DNA of 25,212 nt, taken from assembly GCA_030426865.1 (NCBI GenBank), contig JAUHXN010000010.1, positions 1 to 25,212 on the forward strand, read 5' to 3'. Below are positions 1-5,846 of this stretch, piece by piece. The position numbers were made by a program, and so were the translations under genes. Source of the DNA: a bacterium. GTDB taxonomy: Bacteria; Bacteroidota; Ignavibacteria; Kapaibacteriales; UBA2268. The stretch's first letter is position 1, and every line of letters begins with the position of its first letter. The notes beneath the pieces were generated by a model. The model was not told where the DNA came from. It made no database searches and was given only the letters and a program-made list of their open reading frames with translations.

Positions 1-166
1 TCGCTCTACAATCCTTGTGCTTAGCCTTTCTTATCAATACCACATTGCTATAATTTCTTTTCATTTCTCTAGTTCTTTTTACGCTGTCATTTTTAATATT
101 ATCAAAACTATTTTTCTTCCTTCCATTGCCTAGTTGTCCATTTTCGCTTCCTCGAATGCATGTCAT
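1..166 (-). CDS. Possible partial reading frame at left edge, unknown
   Basis: Reading the minus strand from an ATG at 166-164, 55 codons stay open to the window edge, so any gene continues to the left. The product is basic and rich in Lys, Arg and Asn, with a stretch DNIKNDSVKRTREMKRNYS, and I do not recognise a family. The frame begins inside the end of the dispersed repeat at 161-266, and an in-frame stop lies just upstream within that repeat. The ATG may therefore be fortuitous, or the repeat may have cut off the original 5' end. No convincing ribosome binding site precedes the ATG. Chance openness in AT-rich DNA is a real alternative. Confidence 0.2.
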   Translation of the reverse strand, partial: MTCIRGSENGQLGNGRKKNSFDNIKNDSVKRTREMKRNYSNVVLIRKAKHKDCRA

Positions 167-266
167 TCCAAACGTAGCTTGGGAATCTCTATTATATTAC
201 TTCATTCCGTGAGATTGCCCATGCCGTTGGCTTGGCAGGCACGTCACTTTGTTCTTCGCAATGACA
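161..266. repeat. Dispersed intergenic repeat with terminal inverted ends
   Basis: This 106-bp element starts TGTCATT and ends AATGACA, a perfect 7-bp terminal inverted repeat. It is visibly richer in GC than the surrounding DNA. The inner part (CGTCACTTTG, TTCGCAATGACA) resembles the well-known class of dispersed palindromic repeats ending in CGCAATGACA found between genes in many bacterial genomes and MAGs. That likeness is from memory, not from a search. Open frames across it are by-products of repeat composition and are not called as genes. It could be a non-autonomous (MITE/REP-like) element. Confidence 0.55.
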
Positions 267-291
267 TAAAAATTCCTTCAAAGACCACGGT

Positions 292-375
292 CGCTGTGCG
301 GAGACGAAGTACCGCCCACTAGAACGGAGTGCTCGCCCACTCGCGAACCCTAATCGCTTCCTTGTGGAGGGTTTT
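292..375 (+). repeat. Left array of 21-bp degenerate repeats (four units)
   Basis: Four consecutive 21-bp units start at 292, 313, 334 and 355, each with CGCY (CGCT, CGCC, CGCC, CGCT); a further CGG follows at 376. Only the first three or four bases are conserved, and the other 17 or so vary. The array is far more GC-rich than its surroundings. The unit at 313 begins CGCCCACTAG, which is also present in the right-hand array (1169-1336) on the opposite strand, so the two arrays face each other across the gene at 350-1120. The 3' end of that gene runs into this array. Confidence 0.6.
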
Positions 376-1120
376 CGGTGGATGATTCATTATATAATGT
401 TTTATCTTTAAAGTCTACTTTACTTTTTTGAGAGTTATTTAAATCAATAACATTCTCTAACAATTTTAAAAATTGTTTTACGATTATTAGCAGAGCATTA
501 TTATCACTAGAAATTTCTAGTATTTTCTTAATATACTCTTTATAAGTTAAATTATTAAAAGGAGAAATCTGATTTTCATTAACTACTATTTCTAATTCTA
601 TATATTCATTTAATTGCTTTTTAACATTTACTATTGTATTCATATCATCAATTCTCACAGAATAAATAACAGAAACCAAAAAACAGTTGATAGAGGTCTC
701 AAAATATCCATTATTCCTGCTATTAATACCTTGGTGATAGAAATCGATAACTTTACTTTCTAAATCAATTTTCTCTAATTCTTTATCAATTTTTCTAGTT
801 AATTTTTTAGTCTTTTTCTTTAACTTTTTCTTATTTTCAATTTTCATTTCTATTATGAGTTCACTTTTAAGAGAATCTAATTTTTCTTTATACTTTCTAT
901 CTTGCTCCTTAAATTCCTTGTCCCTTTTTCTTTTAGCATAATAAGGCAATACACCTAACACAATTGTTATACCTAAACCAAATAACCATAAAAGTAAACT
1001 CATATAACTATCATAAGTACTATGAATAGTGTTTATATGTTGTCCCATATCAAGTTGTGAGATTGAATCTAGTTTATTTTGAATATAAACTGTATCTATA
1101 CTATATATTGTGTCTCTCAT
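350..1120 (-). CDS. Membrane-anchored coiled-coil protein, unknown function
   Basis: This 256-residue protein is of no family I can name. In order it has a short N-terminal stretch (RDTIYSIDTVYIQ) of a kind seen in Bacteroidota hypotheticals, one hydrophobic helix at about residues 40-62, and a highly charged Lys/Glu coiled coil at about 64-122. A helical C-terminal half (about 124-235) starts with a TPR-like pattern (FYHQG...GYFETSINCF). It is probably a single-pass inner-membrane protein with a cytoplasmic coiled coil and helical domain. The start is supported by AAAGGAG three bases upstream. The last nine or so residues (ENPPQGSD region) are encoded by the left 21-bp repeat array, so the original C-terminus may have been replaced. 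It is isolated, flanked by inverted arrays, and could be an acquired cassette. Confidence 0.65.
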   Translation of the reverse strand: MRDTIYSIDTVYIQNKLDSISQLDMGQHINTIHSTYDSYMSLLLWLFGLGITIVLGVLPYYAKRKRDKEFKEQDRKYKEKLDSLKSELIIEMKIENKKKLKKKTKKLTRKIDKELEKIDLESKVIDFYHQGINSRNNGYFETSINCFLVSVIYSVRIDDMNTIVNVKKQLNEYIELEIVVNENQISPFNNLTYKEYIKKILEISSDNNALLIIVKQFLKLLENVIDLNNSQKSKVDFKDKTLYNESSTENPPQGSD

Positions 1121-1123
1121 AAT

Positions 1124-1130
1124 CTCCTTT
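1124..1130 (-). promoter_or_regulatory. Shine-Dalgarno site AAAGGAG
   Basis: AAAGGAG on the minus strand ends three bases before the ATG at 1120-1118. It is one of the clearest Shine-Dalgarno sequences in the window; many other genes here start without one, as is usual for Bacteroidota. It supports the chosen start of the membrane-anchored coiled-coil gene. Confidence 0.5.
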
Positions 1131-1140
1131 CCCCCACCGA

Positions 1141-1178
1141 TACTTCGACTTCGCTATTAGATTAGCTCAGTGACCAAG
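1141..1178 (-). repeat. Copy of a CACTGAGC/TCGAAGT-type dispersed repeat, interrupted
   Basis: The minus strand reads GGTCACTGAGC, then TAATCTAATA, then GCGAAGTCGAAGTA. The outer parts match, from memory, the widespread bacterial dispersed repeat of the form GTCACTGAGCGAAGTCGAAGT. Here it carries about 12 extra bases (TAATCTAATAGC) in the middle. It abuts the right-hand 21-bp array, and the usual period of that dispersed repeat is also about 21 bp, so the two are probably related. Confidence 0.4.
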
Positions 1179-1336
1179 CTCCACTAGGGTGCGAAACGAC
1201 CTTTAAGAAGGGCGAAACTGCTTCACTAGTGGGCGTAGAGCAGTAAGATAATGGCGTAGAACCATTTCTTAAAGGCGTAAGGGGGTAAAAGAATGGCGTA
1301 AGCCACTGGGATAATGGCGTAATGCCTTGGGATAAT
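1169..1336 (-). repeat. Right array of 21-bp degenerate repeats (seven or eight units)
   Basis: Seven exact 21-bp units run from 1190 to 1336, starting at 1190, 1211, 1232, 1253, 1274, 1295 and 1316. On the plus strand they begin TGCGAA, GGCGAA, then GGCGTA five times; read on the minus strand the core is TACGCC or TTCGCC. A weaker eighth unit occupies 1169-1189 (13 of 21 positions match the unit at 1211). The rest of each unit is variable. Because 21 is a multiple of three, the minus frame reads as a degenerate heptad peptide (PLSQWLT, PFFYPLT, PLRNGST, PLSYCST) in a 65-codon frame at 1162-1359. I treat that as a by-product unless expression is shown. The array lies upstream of the minus-strand gene at 350-1120. 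Confidence 0.7.
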
Positions 1337-1638
1337 AGTTTTAATCGGTGTTTTGTCATATTGGTCCTGCTTCTATGATTAAAATAGAAAAAAGTAAATT
1401 ACTAATAAATCAAAGAAAATGAAATTTTATTTGATAAATAGTTTGTGGGGTGATGAAATCAAAGATGGAGTTTACCTTTATGAATTATCTACTTTGCTAT
1501 GAGAATTAATACCAATAATTTTTTGTTAAATATTTCAAGGTTTTATTTATGAACTTCACACTATATTAACCCACAGCTTATAGTAAACTAACATGGAAAG
1601 TGAATTTTTGTATATTTAGAATTATCAAAGTATTAATA
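1337..1638. other. AT-rich intergenic region, no clear gene
   Basis: This stretch lies between the right repeat array and the OlsF-like gene. It contains a 27-codon plus-strand frame at 1419-1502 (MKFYLINSLWGDEIKDGV...) with coding-like composition, too short to assign; it could be the stump of a decayed gene. There is also an in-frame GTG at 1600 that would lengthen the downstream gene by 13 residues. The promoter of the acyltransferase gene must lie here. I see TATATTTA at about 1610, a seven-of-eight match to the Bacteroidota -7 consensus, but no convincing -33 partner. Confidence 0.5.
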
Positions 1639-3384
1639 ATGCAGAAGGTCACTTTAAAGAATCTAATAGAAAGTGTGTCTCCAGACAGTAGATCATCACG
1701 TATTCTACTAAAATATAGTTGGATAGAGAATATAATCAACAAGTTTCTTAGTTTTAATGAAGTCAATAGGTTTTTAAGAAGAACTGAAAACTGGTCTGGG
1801 ATTGAATTAATAGAAGAACTGTTTGACTATATTGATTTCTCTTTTACTACAACTCATAAAGATAAACTAAAAATACCATCCGAAGGACGATTAATAGTAG
1901 TCGCTAACCACCCTCTAGGAGGATTGGACGCCTTGTCACTTATATGTAGTATACACGAAGTACGTCAAGATATCAAGATATTAGCAAATGAAATGCTAAC
2001 AAATATTGAACAGTTAAATGAGTTCATAATACCAATCGATGTCTTTTCGAAAGGCTTGAAAAAAAGTACAATCGTATCTATCAATAAAGCAATGATCGAA
2101 GAAAAAGTACTAATAATATTTCCTGCAGGTGAAGTCTCGAGATTGAAATCTGGAAAAATAAAAGACGGAGATTGGTCGAAAAGTACAATTAGTATTGCAA
2201 AGAAATATGGTGCCCCAATCTTACCAGTATTTATAAAAGCTCAGAACTCCATACTTTTCTATATAGTTTCTAAATTAAATAAGAGGATATCTACAGCTCT
2301 ATTACCAAGAGAAATATTTAAAAAATCTGGTGAAAGAATAGGAATTAGAATTGGCGATATTATCCCAAGTGTTGCAATAAGTAACTACATGAAAGACAAG
2401 CAACTAATAAAATTACTTAAGAAGCATGTTTATCAGATAGGTAGAGATAAAAAAGGTATCTTTATGACTGAGAAAAATGTTGTTCATCCTCAATCTCAGA
2501 AGTCAATTAAAATTGAACTAAATATGTCTAAAATTTTATTAAATATTGACAGTAAGAGTAAAATATATTGTACTAACTATAAAACTAGTAAAACTGTTAT
2601 TAATGAACTCTCTAGACTAAGAGAGTTGACATATAGAAAAGTGGGAGAAGGAACTGGAAATAAATCAGATAAGGATAATTATGATAAAATTTGTGATCAT
2701 TTGATATTATGGAATAATGAAAATATAGAAATAATAGGATCATATAGATTAGGTGACCTTTCAGAGATAATAAAAGTTCATGGTTATAATAAAATTTATA
2801 ATTCCGAATTGTACGAATTTACACCTGAATTAGAAATTATATTACAAAATACATTAGAACTTGGTAGAAGTTTTATTCAACAAAAGTATTGGAGAACTAA
2901 CGCATTAGATCATCTTTGGCAAGGAATAGGAAAATATGTTATTGAAAAACCACATATTAAATACTTGTTTGGTGCCGTAAGTCTTAGTGACACTTATTCT
3001 GAATTGGCAAAGAACTTAATAGTTTCTTATTATAAGAAGTGGTATTCTGATTCAAAAAATAACTATTTAATTCCAAAGTATAAGTTTGAAATATCTAGAC
3101 TTTCATATAAAAGTATATATACAACATTAAATGGAAATGACTATAAAGAAGATTTTTTTAATTTAAAGCAAGCATTAGCTAAACTTGGCTATACTGTGCC
3201 GATATTATTAAGGAAGTATACTGAATTATGCGAATATGGAGGAGTGAAGTTCCTTGGTTTTGGTATTGATAAATCCTTTAACAATTCCATTGATTGTGTT
3301 GTGCTATTAGATTTAGATAAAATCAAACCCGAATTTAAAGATAGGTATTTTAAGGAAGCTCAAAATGAAGTATCTTTATTCTAA
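1639..3384 (+). CDS. OlsF-like bifunctional aminolipid acyltransferase (PlsC domain + GNAT domain)
   Basis: The 581-residue protein joins two acyltransferase domains. The N-terminal half is a PlsC/LPLAT domain: the NHPLGGLD motif has His91 and Asp97 (spacing H-x5-D, as in hemolysin-type PlsC domains) and FPAGEVSR lies at 161-168. The C-terminal half (about 285-540) is an OlsB/hemolysin-type GNAT domain with SRLRELTYRKVGEGTG and an ELGRSFIQQKYW segment. This architecture is that of OlsF, in which the GNAT domain N-acylates an amino acid with 3-hydroxyacyl-ACP and the PlsC domain adds the second acyl chain, giving ornithine lipid; related proteins make glycine lipid. The substrate cannot be told from sequence. 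I prefer the ATG at 1639 over the GTG at 1600 because the extra 13 residues look non-conserved. It is a single gene that ends in a bidirectional terminator. Confidence 0.75.
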   Translation: MQKVTLKNLIESVSPDSRSSRILLKYSWIENIINKFLSFNEVNRFLRRTENWSGIELIEELFDYIDFSFTTTHKDKLKIPSEGRLIVVANHPLGGLDALSLICSIHEVRQDIKILANEMLTNIEQLNEFIIPIDVFSKGLKKSTIVSINKAMIEEKVLIIFPAGEVSRLKSGKIKDGDWSKSTISIAKKYGAPILPVFIKAQNSILFYIVSKLNKRISTALLPREIFKKSGERIGIRIGDIIPSVAISNYMKDKQLIKLLKKHVYQIGRDKKGIFMTEKNVVHPQSQKSIKIELNMSKILLNIDSKSKIYCTNYKTSKTVINELSRLRELTYRKVGEGTGNKSDKDNYDKICDHLILWNNENIEIIGSYRLGDLSEIIKVHGYNKIYNSELYEFTPELEIILQNTLELGRSFIQQKYWRTNALDHLWQGIGKYVIEKPHIKYLFGAVSLSDTYSELAKNLIVSYYKKWYSDSKNNYLIPKYKFEISRLSYKSIYTTLNGNDYKEDFFNLKQALAKLGYTVPILLRKYTELCEYGGVKFLGFGIDKSFNNSIDCVVLLDLDKIKPEFKDRYFKEAQNEVSLF

Positions 3385-3388
3385 TAAA

Positions 3389-3419
3389 AAAGCCAATCAC
3401 TCTTAAGTTGATTGGCTTT
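3389..3419. terminator. Bidirectional rho-independent terminator
   Basis: AAAGCCAATCA (3389-3399) pairs perfectly with TGATTGGCTTT (3409-3419) around a nine-base loop. An A-run lies on the left and a short T-run on the right, so the hairpin can act in both directions. It sits between the converging acyltransferase gene and trxB. Confidence 0.8.
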
Positions 3420-3443
3420 AACGCTTTAGTACTATTCGAAAGA

Positions 3444-4388
3444 CTACTCTTGTTCAGCTAACCATCTTTCCGCATCTATAGCAGCCATACAACCCGTTCC
3501 TGCTGCCGTAATAGCCTGTCTATAAACATGATCTTGAGCATCTCCACAAGCAAACACACCATCTACATTTGTATAAGTAGATTTATCTTTTGTTAAAATA
3601 TAACCTACTTCGTTCATATCTATGATACCTTCGAATATATCTGTATTGGGTTTATGTCCAATCGCGATAAATGCTCCGCCACCTTCGTAGAAAGTAACTT
3701 CACCAGTATTTACATCTTTTAAATTAAGACCAGTAAGCTTTTTAATACCATTAGTTGTTTCTCCAATATATTCATCAACTACAGCATTTTCAATAAATTC
3801 AATTTTAGGGTGGTTTTTTGCTCTTTCAAGCATTATTCTAGAAGCTCTATAATTTTCACTTCTATTAACAACAGTTACTTTTTGACCATATTTAGTTAAG
3901 AAAAGTGCTTCTTCCATAGCCGTATCTCCCCCACCAATAATGAACAGATTTTTTTCTCCGTTGAAAAAGAATCCATCACAAGTAGCGCAAGCAGAAATTC
4001 CTGATCCCCAATAAGTTTCTTCACTAGGGATGTTTAGTAATTTTGCTGTAGCACCAGTAGATATTATAACAGCATCAGCTGTGTAATCACCTTTTTCTGT
4101 TGACATTTTGAATGGTCTTTCAGAGAAATCTACTTTATTTACCGTTTCAAATATCGACTTTGTACCAAACCTCTGTGCTTGCTTTCTAAGTATATCCATC
4201 ATTTCCGGTCCTTGTATCCCATTTACAAAACCTGGATAGTTTTCTACTTCAGTAGTTATAGTTAACTGACCGCCTGGTTGCATACCTTCAAATACAACTG
4301 TTTCTAAATTAGCTCTTGATGCATATAAAGCTGCTGTTAATCCTGCTGGACCAGAACCTATGATAATTACTTGATGATGTGTTGACAA
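3444..4388 (-). CDS. trxB: Thioredoxin reductase
   Basis: This FAD-dependent enzyme reduces thioredoxin with NADPH in the cytoplasm. At 314 residues it has the usual length for low-molecular-weight TrxB. The FAD-binding GSGPAG is at 11-16, the redox-active pair is Cys134-A-T-Cys137 followed by DG, the NADPH site is GGGDTA at 152-157 with VVNR downstream, and a second FAD motif GVFACGDAQD lies near the C-terminus. The start is a TTG (4388-4386) preceded by AGGAG eight bases upstream; no ATG precedes it in frame. It lies 67 bases downstream of queG on the same strand and probably belongs to the Rieske-queG-trxB transcription unit. Confidence 0.95.
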   Translation of the reverse strand: MSTHHQVIIIGSGPAGLTAALYASRANLETVVFEGMQPGGQLTITTEVENYPGFVNGIQGPEMMDILRKQAQRFGTKSIFETVNKVDFSERPFKMSTEKGDYTADAVIISTGATAKLLNIPSEETYWGSGISACATCDGFFFNGEKNLFIIGGGDTAMEEALFLTKYGQKVTVVNRSENYRASRIMLERAKNHPKIEFIENAVVDEYIGETTNGIKKLTGLNLKDVNTGEVTFYEGGGAFIAIGHKPNTDIFEGIIDMNEVGYILTKDKSTYTNVDGVFACGDAQDHVYRQAITAAGTGCMAAIDAERWLAEQE

Positions 4389-4455
4389 TTCGTTTTCTCC
4401 TATTCTTAAAATTTAATTTTCTAATTGACGATTTTAAAGTCTTTTTATTAATATT

Positions 4456-5391
4456 CTATTTAGAGTTCTTTTCTAACTCTAGTATATTTCTTTTTATGCC
4501 GTAGTGTTTTGGTCTTTTCAGTGGACTTTTGATGTATCTTTCTTTGAACTCATCTTCTGTATAATTGAATACAGTCTCTTTATCAAGAACAGTTTCTCCA
4601 TATCGTGGATTTACGAAATCTTCTATTTGAATAGGAACCCTATGATTATTCCAAGGACAGACCTCTTGACAAATATCACAACCGAAAGCCCAACCTTCAA
4701 GATTTTCTGAAATATCAGTAGGGAAGCTATCAGATTTTGATTCTATCGTCCAATATGATATACACTTAGTAGAATCTACTACTTTGTCGGATATAATTGC
4801 ATTTGTTGGACAAGCATCTATACATTTACTACATTTCCCACAATAATCTTTTACTAAATCATCATGTTCAACTTCTAAAGTTGTAATTATAACAGATATA
4901 AAAAAGTAAGAGCCTAACTTTTTGTTAAGTAATAAACTATTTTTTCCTTGCCACCCTAAACCGGCTTTTATTCCCCATTGTTTTTCTAATATTGCTCCGG
5001 TATCAACGTAATATTTGAATTCTTCATTCGGATATAATGATTTTAACTCGTTACTTATTTTTTTTAATTTTTTGGGGATGTAGTTGTGATAGTCATCTCC
5101 CCATGCATATCTAGAAATTTTATTTTCATTAGATTCATGAGTCGTAGATTGATTATAATTATACGCTAATACTATAACAGACTTAGCGTTTTCTTGTATT
5201 AAACTTACATCTTCTCTTTTATCGAGATTCTTTTTCATCCACTCCATATCAGCATTATAGCCCAAAGAAAGCCACCCTTTGTAATTCTCTATTTCATTAG
5301 AGAGTAATTCATATTTGGCAAATTTAATTTGCGAAAAATTCTCTTTTTCACAAATTCCAATAATATTTGCTTTTTCGTGTAATGAAATCAA
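4456..5391 (-). CDS. queG: Epoxyqueuosine reductase QueG
   Basis: QueG is a cobalamin-dependent iron-sulfur enzyme that reduces epoxyqueuosine to queuosine at the tRNA wobble position (GUN anticodons). Cysteines for two 4Fe-4S clusters are present: Cys184, 187, 190 and 194 (CGKCSKCIDACP) plus Cys210, 238, 241 and 245 (CDICQEVCPWN). The family's catalytic Asp corresponds to Asp130 in YVDTGAILEKQWG, followed by GLGWQGKNS. At 311 residues it lacks the C-terminal HEAT-like extension of the longer E. coli enzyme, as is common in Bacteroidota. The start is TTG at 5391-5389, one base after the stop codon of the Rieske gene; no nearer ATG exists. The gap of a single base suggests translational coupling. 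Confidence 0.93.
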   Translation of the reverse strand: MISLHEKANIIGICEKENFSQIKFAKYELLSNEIENYKGWLSLGYNADMEWMKKNLDKREDVSLIQENAKSVIVLAYNYNQSTTHESNENKISRYAWGDDYHNYIPKKLKKISNELKSLYPNEEFKYYVDTGAILEKQWGIKAGLGWQGKNSLLLNKKLGSYFFISVIITTLEVEHDDLVKDYCGKCSKCIDACPTNAIISDKVVDSTKCISYWTIESKSDSFPTDISENLEGWAFGCDICQEVCPWNNHRVPIQIEDFVNPRYGETVLDKETVFNYTEDEFKERYIKSPLKRPKHYGIKRNILELEKNSK

Positions 5392-5392
5392 T

Positions 5393-5767
5393 TTATTGTC
5401 GCCATTTTGGAATTTCTAGTTCTGGCTTTTCTATATATATATCACCATCTTTTTCAAATATTTGATATTTCTTAAGCCGTTTAATTCCTTGATGCTTATT
5501 AGTATTCTCACCAGTTTTTAAATCGTAAGTCCAACCATGTGCAGGACAAGTTACAGTACAATCCTTGATAATACCATTATAAATAACAGGTTGATGTTTG
5601 TGAGGGCAAATATTTGAAACACAATAATACTCATCATCAATTTTAAATATAGACACTTCCATATCTATATCATCATCGAATATTATCTTTTTTCCTTTTT
5701 CAGGAATTAACTCATCGGCACTACAAACTGAAACAAAGAGTTTGCCGTCAATGGTTATTGATTTCAT
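5393..5767 (-). CDS. Rieske [2Fe-2S] ferredoxin-like protein
   Basis: This 124-residue soluble protein has a complete Rieske cluster site: Cys54-Pro-His56 (CPHKH) and Cys74-Pro-Ala-His77 (CPAHGW). Those four ligands hold a 2Fe-2S cluster. It has no signal peptide, membrane helix or oxygenase catalytic domain, so it resembles NirD-like or biphenyl-dioxygenase-type ferredoxins, small electron carriers in the cytoplasm. It is the first gene of a minus-strand group with queG (one-base gap) and trxB, and it diverges from ileS across an 80-bp intergenic region. Its partner is unknown. The tight link to queG makes an electron-donor role for QueG an attractive but untested inference. Confidence 0.85.
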   Translation of the reverse strand: MKSITIDGKLFVSVCSADELIPEKGKKIIFDDDIDMEVSIFKIDDEYYCVSNICPHKHQPVIYNGIIKDCTVTCPAHGWTYDLKTGENTNKHQGIKRLKKYQIFEKDGDIYIEKPELEIPKWRQ

Positions 5768-5780
5768 ACTTATCCCAAAT

Positions 5781-5813
5781 TTTAGATTATATTACTATAA
5801 TTATATAGTTTTG
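5781..5813 (+). promoter_or_regulatory. Candidate Bacteroidota-type promoter of ileS
   Basis: TAGTTTTG at 5806-5813 fits the Bacteroidota -7 consensus TAnnTTTG exactly. TTTA at 5781-5784 is an imperfect -33 element 21 bases upstream. It would give a leader of about 27 bases before the ileS ATG at 5847. The same 80-bp divergent region must also carry the minus-strand promoter for the Rieske gene, which I cannot pinpoint. Confidence 0.35.
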
Positions 5814-5846
5814 CAAGTTATTCAAAAAAATAATTACATAAAAAAT

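Noticed and set aside
134..322. 62-codon plus-strand frame
   Set aside because: It lies wholly across the dispersed repeat and the left 21-bp array; the product reflects repeat composition, and no ribosome binding site is seen.
1190..1336. CRISPR array
   Set aside because: The period is only 21 bp with a conserved core of four to six bases. There is no repeat of 23 bases or more alternating with unique spacers, and no cas gene is in the window.
292..1336. Plasmid-type iterons or a replication origin
   Set aside because: Unit size is iteron-like, but the units are too divergent, and no Rep protein, DnaA boxes or adjacent replication gene is present.
1600..1638. GTG start for the OlsF-like gene
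   Set aside because: It adds 13 hydrophobic residues with no ribosome binding site and overlaps a possible -7 promoter element; the ATG at 1639 is more plausible.
5742..5846. N-terminal extension of IleRS by 35 residues
   Set aside because: It would overlap the divergent Rieske gene and its promoter region, is Tyr/Asn-rich and unlike IleRS. The ATG at 5847 gives the normal family N-terminus.
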